A stretch of 64,000 nt of DNA from the NCBI RefSeq assembly GCF_009729015.1, contig NZ_CP045482.1, forward strand, positions 124,001 through 188,000, written 5' to 3'. The position numbers and the translations under genes were made by a program. The first letter of the stretch is position 1. Each line of letters opens with the position of its first letter. The notes beneath the pieces are model-generated. The model was not told where the DNA came from, searched no databases, and saw only the letters and a list, made by a program, of their open reading frames with translations. Below are positions 44,994 through 56,096 of this stretch, one piece after another. The stretch comes from Acidianus ambivalens. GTDB taxonomy: Archaea > Thermoproteota > Thermoprotei_A > Sulfolobales > Sulfolobaceae.

Positions 44994-45756
44994 GTCTAAC
45001 AGCCTTTGTTAATATTACTTTACCGTAAAGGTTAAATTCATCTATTATTGGCCCTTCCTCACCTTCTTTTGTAACAGCAAATATTGAAGGCCCATTACCA
45101 GATATTCCAGAAGCTAATGCCCCTTTCTCTAAAGCTTTTTTCACGGGTTTTAAATCATAACCTAGAATTTCACCAACTAGTATACCATTATATTTCATTG
45201 CGGTTATTGGATCTGATAATGATAACTTAAAAATTTCATAGAAAATTAGCTCGTAGTCCCTTAATTTGTTTAAATTAACTTTACCTCTTCCTCCTTTTGG
45301 CAATATAATTATTGAAATATCTGAAGGTGGCTCGGATTTTTTAATAATTTTAAATTCCTTATTATATGTGTAAGAAATTCCTCCATAATATGCGGAAACA
45401 GCGTCATCCAGTGCCCCAGTGTAAGAAATTCCTGCCAATATTGATAGTATTGCAGAATACTTAACTACGTCTATATCTAACCCAAATTTTCTCTTAACTT
45501 CACCAATCAACGCTGTAGAAACTGCACTACTACTTTTTAATCCACTTTCTTGAGGAATCTCAGAGTTTATTTTAACGTCGAAATCTTCTAAATTGAACTT
45601 TTCCTTAAGATACGTTATGATAGTGGAAATTAACTTACTTCCTCTATTATATTTTCCTTTAGTAATTTCCACATTTACTTTCAAATTTACTGCCATTGAT
45701 GATCCATACCAAGAAGGTATAGCATTAACTATTGAGACCCCTCCGTAGGCCTGCAT
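44974..45756 (-). CDS. aroK: Archaeal shikimate kinase (GHMP family)
   Basis: 260-aa shikimate kinase of the archaeal type, unrelated to bacterial AroK. The GHMP kinase ATP motif reads PQESGLKSSSAVSTALIGE near residue 70, and the C-terminal motif is GALASGISGNGPSIFAVT. It overlaps aroC by 28 nt. Confidence 0.94.
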   Translation of the reverse strand: MQAYGGVSIVNAIPSWYGSSMAVNLKVNVEITKGKYNRGSKLISTIITYLKEKFNLEDFDVKINSEIPQESGLKSSSAVSTALIGEVKRKFGLDIDVVKYSAILSILAGISYTGALDDAVSAYYGGISYTYNKEFKIIKKSEPPSDISIIILPKGGRGKVNLNKLRDYELIFYEIFKLSLSDPITAMKYNGILVGEILGYDLKPVKKALEKGALASGISGNGPSIFAVTKEGEEGPIIDEFNLYGKVILTKAVRLESEDK

Positions 45757-46901
45757 GCGTTAACATACCTCTTCCAATTTTCTTCAATGAGAGAGGCTTG
45801 CTTATCGTCTAGTCTAACTTGAGGAATTATTCCAGCTCTTATTGCATGATCTGCCAAAACTAATGCTACCATTGCTTCTACTACCGCAACTCCCCTAATT
45901 GCTACTGCAGGATCGTGTCTACCTATAACTGAAATTTCCGTCTCCTTCATAGTCCTTAAATCTATAGTTTTTTGAGGTTTTCTTATTGACGATGTAGGCT
46001 TAAAAGCACATCTTAAAATTATTTGCTCGCCATTTGTTAAACCTCCTAAGATTCCGCCGGCGTTGTTATATTTCCAACCAAGTTTACCATCTTTTAATAT
46101 AATTTCATCATTAGCTTCACTACCCCTCATACGCGCTGCCTTAAATCCTAAACCGTATTCGAAACCAACTACTGCAGGAATTGACATTACTGCCTTAGCC
46201 AAATCAGCTTTTATTTTATCGAATACTGGCTCTCCAAGGCCTATAGGTGGGTTATTTACAACTATTTCTACAACTCCGCCATAGCTATCTCCTTCCTTTG
46301 TTGCCTCCATAAGCAATTTCTCGTATTTTTCTTCTAAGGATTTTTTACTTGCCCTAACTGGACTATATTTAGAGCAAAGAATATCCTCAAAAGATACTTT
46401 CTCTTCTAGTTCAACATTTCCTAAACTAATTAAGTGTCCTGCTATTACGGTATTAGTAAGCATTAAAAGCTTCTTTGCTATGGCCCCTGCAGCAACTCTT
46501 GTGGCAGTTTCCCTTGCACTAGCTCTACCACCACCTCTATAGTCCCAATTTTCAAAGCCGTATTTCATAATGTAAGGAAGATCTGCATGTCCTGGCCTTG
46601 GTTTGTAATGAACTTCTTCATATAGAGAAGATATAACGTCAGTATTCCTTATTATTATTGCTACTGGAGCTCCAGTTGTCCTTCCGTTATAAATTCCGCT
46701 AAGTATCTCCGGTTCATCTTTTTCCCTTCTGCCTGACACAAAAAGTTTTCCTGGCCTTCTAAACGATAATTCAAATTCAATATCTTCCTTGCTTAAAGGT
46801 AATCCTGCAGGAATTCCATCTATTACGACTCCTATTGCAGGACCGTGACTTTCTCCAAAAGTTGTTATAGTTAATGCTTTACCTAACGAGTTTCCTGGCA
46901 T
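45729..46901 (-). CDS. aroC: Chorismate synthase
   Basis: Final step to chorismate, dependent on reduced FMN. 390 aa from ATG 46901, which GGTGG precedes. The longer frame (46928) would overlap aroE by 50 nt. Signatures are TFGESHGPAIG, RPGHADLPYIMKYG, GRASARETATRVAAGA and VSVIGRHDPAVAIRG-like DPAVAIRG. Confidence 0.96.
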   Translation of the reverse strand: MPGNSLGKALTITTFGESHGPAIGVVIDGIPAGLPLSKEDIEFELSFRRPGKLFVSGRREKDEPEILSGIYNGRTTGAPVAIIIRNTDVISSLYEEVHYKPRPGHADLPYIMKYGFENWDYRGGGRASARETATRVAAGAIAKKLLMLTNTVIAGHLISLGNVELEEKVSFEDILCSKYSPVRASKKSLEEKYEKLLMEATKEGDSYGGVVEIVVNNPPIGLGEPVFDKIKADLAKAVMSIPAVVGFEYGLGFKAARMRGSEANDEIILKDGKLGWKYNNAGGILGGLTNGEQIILRCAFKPTSSIRKPQKTIDLRTMKETEISVIGRHDPAVAIRGVAVVEAMVALVLADHAIRAGIIPQVRLDDKQASLIEENWKRYVNACRPTEGSQ

Positions 46902-47667
46902 ATAGAAAATCCACCACTTCTTTGTCATTTAAAGACTTTCCAAACCAAATCTTTTGTGCCTCTAAGGCTTGTCTTACTAAAATTTCTAAGCCATTTATAA
47001 CTCTTAACCCCTTCTCAGAAGCTTTAATTAAAAACTCAGTATTTAAAGGAGAGTAAACAAATTCAATTGCTAATTTTCCTTTAATACAATCATCAGGAAT
47101 ATAAGAAGGATTAGGTGTTGAATTAACTACTGCATCATAGCTGAAGTTGCATGATTCAACAGCTTTAGCGTAATAACCCTTTTCGGTTAGCCTATTAACT
47201 AACTCTTGAGCCTTATCTCTAGTTCTATTAATTATGAAAATTTCAGAACCTAATGAGCTTAAAGCGAATGATGCGGCTTTAGCTGCACCTCCTGCTCCAA
47301 ATATTAGACTTTTCTCGATTTTTTCTCCTTTTTCTAAAACTAAACTTTTAACTGCCAGATAATCTGTATTAAACCCTTTTTTCCTGAATATCGTATTTAC
47401 TGCTCCGATTTCTTCTGCTTCTTTGCTTAATCCTTCAAGTAATGGGATTATCTTCTCTTTATAAGGTATTGTAACGTTAAATCCTTCTCCAACCTCAAGT
47501 AAGCCTTTTACTATCAGGTCAAATTTTTCCTCTTCGATGTCGAAAGCTAGATAAACTGCATTTATTCCCAACTTTTCAAAAGAATAATTATGTATTGCAG
47601 GCGATAATGTATAAGAAATTTTCTTACCTATTATTCCGAAAAGTTTTGTTGAATAATCTATAAACAT
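46879..47667 (-). CDS. aroE: Shikimate dehydrogenase
   Basis: Reduces 3-dehydroshikimate with NADPH. 262 aa. Substrate site motifs are YTLSPAIHNYSFE and FNVTIPYKEKI (catalytic Lys), and the NADP-binding motif is IFGAGGAAKAASFAL. It lies between aroB (10-nt overlap) and aroC. Confidence 0.96.
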   Translation of the reverse strand: MFIDYSTKLFGIIGKKISYTLSPAIHNYSFEKLGINAVYLAFDIEEEKFDLIVKGLLEVGEGFNVTIPYKEKIIPLLEGLSKEAEEIGAVNTIFRKKGFNTDYLAVKSLVLEKGEKIEKSLIFGAGGAAKAASFALSSLGSEIFIINRTRDKAQELVNRLTEKGYYAKAVESCNFSYDAVVNSTPNPSYIPDDCIKGKLAIEFVYSPLNTEFLIKASEKGLRVINGLEILVRQALEAQKIWFGKSLNDKEVVDFLYARKLVR

Positions 47668-48695
47668 TGTGAGGCAAACCCTTTAACTGTCTGTATAGGA
47701 ACTTTAACTACTTTATAATCTCCTATCCTTGTAGGAAATGGCATTAAAATCTCATCGTTTCTGATTTTTTTATCCTTCTCTATTGAAGCTAAAGCTAGTT
47801 CTTTTGAGTACTTAGAAGGAAGTTTTTCTGGAGTTATTGGCAAACCGTAAAGACTAAGTATCCATAAAGTGTCCTCTACAACTCCTTCTTCAGAATAACC
47901 CATTTCTTCAGCAATTTTAGCCTCACAAACCATTCCTACAGATATTGCATATCCATGAGGTATAGTAAAATTAGACCCAGCCTCTATTGCATGACCTATA
48001 GTGTGCCCAAAGTTTAAAACCACTCTAATTCCTTTAGTTTCTCTTTCGTCCTCTTTTACTACAGTCAGTTTATCTTTAATTGACTTGTAAATTATTTCCT
48101 CAAGGGCTCCCTCATCTTTCTCCAAGATTTTCTTATCATTCATTGCAAGATAGTCGTAAAGTTCCTTATCTAATACTAGACCGTATTTTATCACTTCAGC
48201 AAGACCTTTTCTAATCTCCTCTTCTGGAAGAGTTTTAATGAAATTTAAATCTATGACAATTGCTGAAGGTTGATAAAAAGTTCCTAGAATGTTCTTTGTG
48301 TTACCAAAATTAACTCCATTTTTACCTCCAATTGCTGCATCAACCATCCCCAAGAGTGTTGTAGGAATATTAATTAAATTAAGGCCACGCATATATATTG
48401 AAGATACAAAACCTACTAGATCTAAAACGGTTCCTCCTCCTATAGCTATGACGTAATCTCCTCTGTTAAAACCATTATCATAAAGTGCTTTTACTAAATC
48501 TAGAACGTTACTTACGTCTTTAGCTTTTTCTCCATCTTCTATGGGTATATTAAGATCTCCCTTGTAGTCTATGCTCAAGTTTTTTGAATAAAATATTGCT
48601 TTTTTACCTTGGAGAGAATCTAAAAAATCCTTATAGCTAGTATTTACAAGAACATCTACTTTAGAACAGCATATATCCTCAGATATTTTCCTCAT
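47658..48695 (-). CDS. aroB: 3-Dehydroquinate synthase
   Basis: Second step of the pathway, NAD- and metal-dependent. 345 aa. Motifs are AIGGGTVLDLVGFVSSIYMRG, IPTTLLGMVDAAIGGKNGVN and the metal-binding histidines in NFGHTIGHAIE and IPHGYAIS. It shares a 4-nt overlap with the DAHP synthase gene. Confidence 0.96.
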   Translation of the reverse strand: MRKISEDICCSKVDVLVNTSYKDFLDSLQGKKAIFYSKNLSIDYKGDLNIPIEDGEKAKDVSNVLDLVKALYDNGFNRGDYVIAIGGGTVLDLVGFVSSIYMRGLNLINIPTTLLGMVDAAIGGKNGVNFGNTKNILGTFYQPSAIVIDLNFIKTLPEEEIRKGLAEVIKYGLVLDKELYDYLAMNDKKILEKDEGALEEIIYKSIKDKLTVVKEDERETKGIRVVLNFGHTIGHAIEAGSNFTIPHGYAISVGMVCEAKIAEEMGYSEEGVVEDTLWILSLYGLPITPEKLPSKYSKELALASIEKDKKIRNDEILMPFPTRIGDYKVVKVPIQTVKGFASQCL

Positions 48696-49684
48696 GCAGA
48701 TCTACCTAATGCATTAGCCAATGCTTTGATTCTGTTCATCAGTACCTCAAAAGATTCTGGAGTTAATTGCTGCTCAGAATCACTAAGCGCTTTTTCCGGA
48801 TTAGGATGAACCTCTATTATTAACATATCCGCACCAGCGGCTACTGATGCTAAGGCTAAAGAGTGAACTAACTCCCTTTTACCTGCTGGATGGCTAGGGT
48901 CTGCACACATTGGTAAATGAGTCATCATCTTTGCGGCAACCATACCACCTATATCCAACGTGAACCTAGTAGCTTTCTCGAAGGTTCTTATTCCCCTCTC
49001 ACAAAGTACAACGTTACCATTACCTTCTGATAATAAATATTCGGCACTTTGTAACCATTCTTCCACAGTGTTAGCCATACCCCTCTTTAATAAAACAGGC
49101 TTACCAAATTTTCCTACCTCTTTAAGTAATGTAAAGTTTTGAGCGTTTCTAGCACCTATTTGTAACATGTCTATATCGTATTGTTTGAACAAAGGCAAAT
49201 CTCTTGCATCCATTATTTCTGTAACTATAGGTAATCCTACTTCATCACTAATTTTCCTCAAGATTTTTAGCCCACCCTCTCCTAAGCCTTGAAAAGAGTA
49301 AGGACTTGTCCTAGGTTTAAATGCTCCTCCTCTTAATAAAGATGCACCAGCCCTCTTAACAGCTTTGGCTACTGTTTCAACTTGCTCCTCCGACTCTACT
49401 GCACAAGGGCCTGCAGCAACTACTATTTTATCCCCTCCTATTTCAACGTCTTTTACGCTAACTTTTGTTGGTTCTTTTTTCCACTCATTGCTAGCTAAAA
49501 TGTAAGGTTTCCTTGTTTTAACTTTCATTTCTATACTATCATCATTAATTTTCTCTGCTTCCTCGTCTGGCCATACTAACGCTAGCTTCTTTCCGTACAA
49601 GTCTAGAAATTTATAAGAGGCTGAACTTTCCTTAATCTTCTCCCTTAAGGTTGAACTATCGTTCCTAAGAATGAAGAGCATCAT
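48692..49684 (-). CDS. aroF: 3-Deoxy-7-phosphoheptulonate (DAHP) synthase, AroA-beta type
   Basis: First committed step, joining PEP and erythrose 4-phosphate. 330 aa: an N-terminal ferredoxin-like/regulatory domain (residues 1-75) and the barrel with AAGPCAVES, RGGAFKPRTSPYSFQG, LLKRGM and DPSHPAGKRE. This is the KDO8P-synthase-related type also found in Bacillus and Thermotoga. ATG at 49684 or 49681. It overlaps the chorismate mutase fusion by 20 nt. Confidence 0.95.
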   Translation of the reverse strand: MMLFILRNDSSTLREKIKESSASYKFLDLYGKKLALVWPDEEAEKINDDSIEMKVKTRKPYILASNEWKKEPTKVSVKDVEIGGDKIVVAAGPCAVESEEQVETVAKAVKRAGASLLRGGAFKPRTSPYSFQGLGEGGLKILRKISDEVGLPIVTEIMDARDLPLFKQYDIDMLQIGARNAQNFTLLKEVGKFGKPVLLKRGMANTVEEWLQSAEYLLSEGNGNVVLCERGIRTFEKATRFTLDIGGMVAAKMMTHLPMCADPSHPAGKRELVHSLALASVAAGADMLIIEVHPNPEKALSDSEQQLTPESFEVLMNRIKALANALGRSA

Positions 49685-50717
49685 TTTTCTTCCCCATTAA
49701 TTGGGTGTATAGGTTATTTAATTCTCTTACTCCAAATTCTCTTGCCTTATCAGCATAAGGGTTATTTTCTTGAATTTCTAATATGACGTTTTTAATTTCA
49801 TTTATTCTGTTAATAATTTTATATACCTCTCTAAAATTCGTAGTTTCAAATTTTTTAAAATCTATTCCAAGTTCTTTTGAAAGCTCTTGAATGCTAGATG
49901 ATAAAGCTAATAAGTAAAAATGAGGTAAAACTTGAACTACACTCATTGCCTTTTCATGGTCTTCTAAGCTAGAAATTAAAGGAACTAAACCGTTATCCAT
50001 AAAAAACTCATAAATATCCCTTACAATAGAAGTTGAAGTCTTAGATGGAATTAAAACAACTTTCTCCCCTACAGGATATAAATACGGACCAAAAAGAGGA
50101 TGAATAGATAAATACATGAAATTATATTTTATTGACTTATCTTCTATATCTTTAAAAATTTTGGCTTTAGATGAAGTTATATCCATAAAAATTTTGGCTT
50201 TCATCTTCCTGTACATTTCGCTCATAAAATCCGAAAAATACGCTGATGGAGGTAATGTAGAAATTATGACTTCTCCCCAGCTTAAAGCAGACTCAACATT
50301 CATTGTTACGAAGTTAAACTCAGAGGACAAAGCCTCAGCCTTTTTAAGATCTCTACCAGTTATAACTACTTCTTGCCCAGATATTTTGAAAAGTGACGAT
50401 AAAGATCTAGCCATACCGCCATAGCCAATAATTACAATTCTCCTCTTATATTTGGGATTTACTTGATATAATTTAGAATAAGAAAAAATCATTGTTAAAA
50501 AGGATTCTACGAAAGATTCTGGAATACCATATTTTCTGGCTAAAGTTATCCATTTTTCCTTAACTTTAGATTCCCTATTCTCATCAGTTATTGGAATTCC
50601 TTTCTCCTTTTTTATCTTCCCAATTTGTTGCGAAATTTGAAACCTCCTAGATAATAGTTTTATTATATTTTCATCTATTTCTTCTATTTCTTTCCTTAAA
50701 TCTTCAAGCTCGCTCAT
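49665..50717 (-). CDS. tyrA: Chorismate mutase-prephenate dehydrogenase fusion
   Basis: 350-aa bifunctional enzyme of tyrosine synthesis. Residues 1-85 are an AroQ-type chorismate mutase (LRKEIEEIDENIIKLLSRRFQISQQIGKIKKEKG). After that comes an NAD-binding prephenate dehydrogenase (VIIGYGGMARSLSSLF, IISTLPPSAY, SIHPLFGPYLYP). The tyrosine-binding ACT domain of some homologues is absent. It lies between transketolase and DAHP synthase genes. Confidence 0.9.
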   Translation of the reverse strand: MSELEDLRKEIEEIDENIIKLLSRRFQISQQIGKIKKEKGIPITDENRESKVKEKWITLARKYGIPESFVESFLTMIFSYSKLYQVNPKYKRRIVIIGYGGMARSLSSLFKISGQEVVITGRDLKKAEALSSEFNFVTMNVESALSWGEVIISTLPPSAYFSDFMSEMYRKMKAKIFMDITSSKAKIFKDIEDKSIKYNFMYLSIHPLFGPYLYPVGEKVVLIPSKTSTSIVRDIYEFFMDNGLVPLISSLEDHEKAMSVVQVLPHFYLLALSSSIQELSKELGIDFKKFETTNFREVYKIINRINEIKNVILEIQENNPYADKAREFGVRELNNLYTQLMGKKNDALHS

Positions 50718-51620
50718 TTCATCAACTCTAAAGCCTTCTTAATAATATTTTCAGCATTTATACCATAATAATCCAATAATTCTCTTTGACTCCTAGCAGA
50801 CCTACCAAAAGTAGTGCTTCCGATAAACCTCATAGGCACTGGATATTTTTGTACCACAACTTCAGCTATCGCTGAACCTACTCCACCGTATATCGTATGC
50901 TCTTCCACTGTGACTATTCTACCGGTCTTCCTTGCATAATACTCTATCGTATTCTCATCAATAGGCTTAATCGTTGGAACGTTAATTACTGCAGTAGAAA
51001 TTCCCATCTTTTCGAGCTCCTCTGCAGCCTTTAAAGCGTCCCATAGTACTACTCCTGCTCCCATTATAGCTAAATCATCACCATCTTTTAATACGTAAGC
51101 TTTGCCTATCTCAAATTTATAGTCCATACCAGTAGTTATTGATGGAGAATATTCTCTTCCCATTCTATAATATATAGGCCCTTGTTCCTTGATAATAACT
51201 GGAAGACTTCTCTCGACTTCTGCTGCATCTGCTGGTACTACAACTTTAAAATTAGGTATAGTCCGCATTAATGCTATATCTTCTAGAGCTTGATGACTGG
51301 ATCCATCTCCACTATCACTATAACCAGCATGAGTAACAGTAAACTTAACATTAAGGTTCATTCTTCCAGTGGTGTTCCTTATTTGCTCCCATGCCCTCAT
51401 TGTAAACATTGCAAAATTCGCAACAACAGGTTTTTTACCAACTGCTGCTAAGCCTGCGGCAAAATTTACCATATCCTGCTCTGAAATACCAACGTTAAAG
51501 TACCTATCAGGGAATTTTTCTCTAAAATAAGAAGCTCTAGTAGAATCCCCAACGTCAGCAGTAATTACCACGATGTCCTTATCTTCTTCTCCAAGCTTTA
51601 CTAACGTCCTTCCAAATGCT

Positions 51621-52441
<821 letters not shown>

Positions 52442-52456
52442 TGACATCAAGACCCC

Positions 52457-52467
52457 TATTAATACCT
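52457..52467 (-). promoter_or_regulatory. TATA box of the transketolase/aro operon
   Basis: On the minus strand AGGTATTAATA is centred about 26 bp upstream of the ATG at 52436. The gap to the divergent E1-like gene is only 64 bp, and CTTATTTAATA (52473-52483) is positioned for that gene. Confidence 0.5.
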
Positions 52468-52500
52468 AAATTCTTATTTAATAAATTTTCATTATTATGT

Positions 52501-53370
52501 ATGGATAGGTTTTCTAGGCAATTATTGACCCTTGGTATAGACGTTCAAGAAAAGATAATGTGTACTAAAGTTCTAGTTGCTGGTTGCGGTGCTTTAGGTA
52601 GCTCTATTGCAGAACTTCTAGTTAGATTAGGAGTTAAAGAGTTAAAAATTGTAGATGCTGACGTTGTAGAACTGAGTAATTTACATAGAACTCACATCTT
52701 TACTGAAAAAGATTTAATGAAACCAAAAGTCCTTGCCTGCAAGGAATTCCTTGAAAAAATAAACTCTGAAGTAAAAATTGAGCCTATTTTTGATATAATA
52801 GATGAAACCAATGCCGAAGATTTAGTAAAAGACGTAGATGTAGTTTTTGATGGTTTAGATAATATAAATTATAGGCTAATACTTAATGATGCATGTGTAA
52901 AATATGAGAAGCCTTTAATTTACGCTGGAATATCAGGAGAATACGGCAACGCTAAATTAGTTATTCCAGGTAAAACTTCATGCTTAGCTTGTTTTTTACA
53001 GCCATCAGATTCAAGAAATGCCTGCGATATCATTGGAACAACTACAGTAGTTCCTAATTTCTTGGCATCAATTCAAGTTCAACTATTCATAAACTACCTA
53101 AGAGGATATTCTGAGGATGAACTCGTAATTGCTGATCTAAAAGATCTTCGACTTGATAAGATTAAAATGAAAAAAAATCCACAATGCGAAGCATGTTCCC
53201 TTCATGAATACAAATATTTAAGGCATATGGATATAAACTGTGGGTTAACTAGAGCTGAAAAAGCAGAAGGAGATAGAATATTTTCCTCTAATGGTGTAGA
53301 ACTGTATAAATATAATGGAGGCTATATCATTTGCTATAACCAAAAATGTTTTAAAAAGAGGATAGCGTAA
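52501..53370 (+). CDS. E1-like ThiF/MoeB-family adenylyltransferase
   Basis: 289 aa from ATG 52501, where MDRFSRQLLTLG is the typical family start. The Rossmann ATP site is VLVAGCGALGSSIAELLVRLG and the arginine/lysine adenylation residues follow (LSNLHRTHIF). Two CxxC pairs (SCLACFL, CEACSL) bind zinc, and a Cys sits in the crossover loop (NACDIIG). It activates a ubiquitin-like or sulfur-carrier C-terminus (SAMP/Urm1, MoaD or ThiS). The partner is not in the window. Confidence 0.88.
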   Translation: MDRFSRQLLTLGIDVQEKIMCTKVLVAGCGALGSSIAELLVRLGVKELKIVDADVVELSNLHRTHIFTEKDLMKPKVLACKEFLEKINSEVKIEPIFDIIDETNAEDLVKDVDVVFDGLDNINYRLILNDACVKYEKPLIYAGISGEYGNAKLVIPGKTSCLACFLQPSDSRNACDIIGTTTVVPNFLASIQVQLFINYLRGYSEDELVIADLKDLRLDKIKMKKNPQCEACSLHEYKYLRHMDINCGLTRAEKAEGDRIFSSNGVELYKYNGGYIICYNQKCFKKRIA

Positions 53371-53372
53371 AA

Positions 53373-54308
53373 ATGCGGATGAACTGGAAAAACATTATCA
53401 CAATAATGCTGCCATTTCTAGCTTTATTCATTTACTCATTAATATTTCACGTAAATATAATTCTTGCCTTAGAAAAAATTAATTATATAGTTGTACTGAG
53501 TTTCTTATCAGCTTATATAGCACAAATGTTAATTATTTCAATTAGAGATAAATATATAGTAAAAGTGTCTTATAAAAATGCATTTAAGGCTAGACTATTA
53601 GGAAATGCTAGCTCACTTTTGATTCCAGGCTGGGCTGGACAAGAACTTGCAAGAGCTGCAATTTATAATTTAGAAAAAAAGAATTTTATTGAAAGTTTGA
53701 GTTTATCTATTGCCGAAGCTCCATTTGATGTTATTTCTGGTGCAATATTATTTATTATCGTTCTTCCATTAAAATTTTATTATATTGAATTTATATATAT
53801 TATAGTGGCATTAGGGAATATAATAGGGTGGAGTATTGGAATGACTTATGTTTATTCAACAGCTGGAAAATATGTCGAGACTGAGAAAAAATTAATGAAA
53901 TTAATAAAAATAGATAAATATTATTTTCTTTTATTACAAAGTAAAGATAGTATAAAAAATTCTATAGGAAATAAAAGATTCATAATATATATGGCTTTAT
54001 CCTTTCTTGGCTATCTAGTATTAAGTGCAGGATTATATCCTTTAATTCCAAATTATTTTTACGATATTATAATAATCATGGCATATTTTGCAGCCACTCT
54101 TTTCCCTATACCTGCTGCATCAGGAGTTTCAGAACTTGCCTTAGCAATAGTACTACCGTCTTCTTACGTTTTTGATATAATCATTCTAGAATATGTAAGT
54201 TATGCATTGGGATTTATTTTCTTGAGAGAAGTTAGCTTTAGTGAACTTAAAAAAGATATAGATAAAATAAAGAAAGATGGAGAACTTTATAAAAGAGCCG
54301 ACTCCTGA
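53373..54308 (+). CDS. Flippase-like membrane protein (LPG synthase TM / UPF0104 family)
   Basis: 311 aa with 7-8 transmembrane helices. The family motifs GNASSLLIPGWAGQELARA and PIPAASGVSELALAIVLP mark the lysylphosphatidylglycerol-synthase membrane region, seen in archaea as stand-alone proteins beside glycan or lipid genes. The lipid substrate is unknown. It follows the E1-like gene by 2 bp and overlaps the next gene by 32 bp. Confidence 0.78.
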   Translation: MRMNWKNIITIMLPFLALFIYSLIFHVNIILALEKINYIVVLSFLSAYIAQMLIISIRDKYIVKVSYKNAFKARLLGNASSLLIPGWAGQELARAAIYNLEKKNFIESLSLSIAEAPFDVISGAILFIIVLPLKFYYIEFIYIIVALGNIIGWSIGMTYVYSTAGKYVETEKKLMKLIKIDKYYFLLLQSKDSIKNSIGNKRFIIYMALSFLGYLVLSAGLYPLIPNYFYDIIIIMAYFAATLFPIPAASGVSELALAIVLPSSYVFDIIILEYVSYALGFIFLREVSFSELKKDIDKIKKDGELYKRADS

Positions 54309-55302
54309 GGAGGCAAAGAAACTAATAGAAAGCATTAACAAAGAGGAAAGTCTTTGTATAAGAATTCCTTATAATGTGGATGCAATACTTGCAGCTTCTT
54401 TGATTATAAAATACATGGAGAGTCCTTCTGCAATATCCTTCTCTTCAAGTAATTGTGAATTAGAATTTTCTGAAAAAGAAGAAGGTAAATTTGTTAGATT
54501 TAAAAATACTCAGGTTTTTATTGGAAACTCGTCTTTCTCATCAATAATACCAATAACTACTGAAGATATCTTACCAATATTAACTGGAATATCCTCTAGC
54601 GTAGTATTAGAAAGGAGAAACTTTAGCGATTGGGAGCTTTCAATAATGAAGAACTCAGAAAATTTAGGAATTACTATAGAGAAAAACCTAAAAATTCCTT
54701 CATATCATGATGCACCAATTTTCTTATCCCTAATTGAATCTTTTGATCCGTATATACCTACGGTAACTGGAAGCAGAGAAAATGCGATAGCATTAATAAA
54801 TGAGATAGGTATTGATGAACTTTCTAAACTAACTGAACTTAATGAAGGGGCTTTAAATACGTTAATTTTCAAAATTGTAAGTTTAATAATGAAAATAAAT
54901 CCTAAGGTCACTAGAGATGACATAATAACTGATAGAATATTCTACCTTAATTACGATTCACTAGAACTCGCTTTCTCCTTTATTTACTTTCTAGATACTA
55001 TAGGTTCAAAAATTTTGGTCGACTTTGCTTTAAACCAATCAATTGCAAGAATATTAATTAATAAATTTAGAGAAATCATAGGAAAAGGATTTTCAATAGG
55101 ATCAATTACTGAGGATAAAAAATTCTTTATAGTAGATAGCAATTTGAAATCACCTACTCTCCTACAATTAATTTTGTTGCAAACACAGAAGGTAAGAAAG
55201 GATAAGCCAATAGTGATAAAAGATGGCAACAAATTATTAACGTCAAGATATTTTATTAACACTGAAAAGGAAGGATTGATAGAAGTTGAAGGCAGAGATT
55301 AA
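54277..55302 (+). CDS. Degenerate DHH/RecJ-like protein
   Basis: 341 aa. The opening RIPYNVDAILAASLIIKYM resembles the first DHH-family motif (H-x-D-x-D-G/A-x3-A-A), but the histidine is replaced by Pro-Tyr and no DHH triad follows, so metal-dependent hydrolysis is probably lost. The C-terminal half has the alpha/beta character of the DHHA region. Crenarchaea are known to carry inactive RecJ-like proteins. The assignment rests on pattern only. It lies directly before pcc1 (17-nt overlap). Confidence 0.5.
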   Translation: MENFIKEPTPEEAKKLIESINKEESLCIRIPYNVDAILAASLIIKYMESPSAISFSSSNCELEFSEKEEGKFVRFKNTQVFIGNSSFSSIIPITTEDILPILTGISSSVVLERRNFSDWELSIMKNSENLGITIEKNLKIPSYHDAPIFLSLIESFDPYIPTVTGSRENAIALINEIGIDELSKLTELNEGALNTLIFKIVSLIMKINPKVTRDDIITDRIFYLNYDSLELAFSFIYFLDTIGSKILVDFALNQSIARILINKFREIIGKGFSIGSITEDKKFFIVDSNLKSPTLLQLILLQTQKVRKDKPIVIKDGNKLLTSRYFINTEKEGLIEVEGRD

Positions 55303-55540
55303 TATTCAAATCCAGAGCCCTCACGCAAAAGAAATTATAAACAGTTTGAAAGTTGATAACATAAACATTCCACAGGATATGCAAATAGATATGAACTATA
55401 ATGAGAATTATGCAAATATAAAAATAATAATGGAAATTTCTTCTCCTAAAGATATATTAACTTTAAGAAACACGGCTGACGAGATACTTGAACATGCAAA
55501 TTTAATTATAAACCTCCTAGAAAATAAAAGGATAGCTTAA
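55286..55540 (+). CDS. pcc1: KEOPS complex subunit Pcc1
   Basis: 84-aa dimerisation subunit of KEOPS, which makes t6A in tRNA. The pattern MKAEINIQIQSPHAKEIINSL then ISSPKDILTLRNTADEILEHANLI is that of Pcc1-like proteins (two strands, RxxxNs/t-type helix). It sits between the DHH-like gene and L10e. Confidence 0.82.
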   Translation: MKAEINIQIQSPHAKEIINSLKVDNINIPQDMQIDMNYNENYANIKIIMEISSPKDILTLRNTADEILEHANLIINLLENKRIA

Positions 55541-55565
55541 ATATCTCTTAAGTTAATAAACACCT

Positions 55566-56096
55566 ATGCCGTTAAGACCAGGTAGATGTTACAGGCACTT
55601 CTCTGGGCCAGCTTATACTAGAAAAGAATACATACCAGGAGTACCAATGCCAAAAATTACAAAATTCACTATGGGTACTGCAAATAAAGATTACGATTAC
55701 GAGGTTAGAATGATAGTAAAGGAGTTAGGGCAAATAAGACATAATGCATTAGAAGCGGCAAGAGTAATGGCTTTAAAGAGAATTTCAAAATTAGTAGGTA
55801 ATGAAACAGACTTCTTCCTCTGGGTATTAAAATATCCTCACCACGTTTTAAGAGAAAACAAGATGATGGCTTTCGCTGGAGCAGACAGATTACAAGACGG
55901 AATGAGATTATCTTTCGGTAAACCCATAGGAACTGCAGTAAGAATAGTAAAACAAGGAGACGTCCTAATGATACTTAGAGTTAAGAAAGAGCACTTAGCC
56001 TTTGCAAAAGAAGCCTTTGAAGTTGCCTCTAAAAAACTTCCTTTAGACGTAGAGATTGTCATTACTCCGTTAAAACAGGAGGCAAAAACTCAGTGA
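55566..56096 (+). CDS. rpl10e: 50S ribosomal protein L10e (uL16)
   Basis: 176 aa beginning MPLRPGRCYRHFSGPAYTRK, with the conserved LRENKMMAFAGADRLQDGMR loop that reaches the peptidyl-transferase centre. It is 25 bp after pcc1 and shares a GTGA overlap with dph2. Confidence 0.97.
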   Translation: MPLRPGRCYRHFSGPAYTRKEYIPGVPMPKITKFTMGTANKDYDYEVRMIVKELGQIRHNALEAARVMALKRISKLVGNETDFFLWVLKYPHHVLRENKMMAFAGADRLQDGMRLSFGKPIGTAVRIVKQGDVLMILRVKKEHLAFAKEAFEVASKKLPLDVEIVITPLKQEAKTQ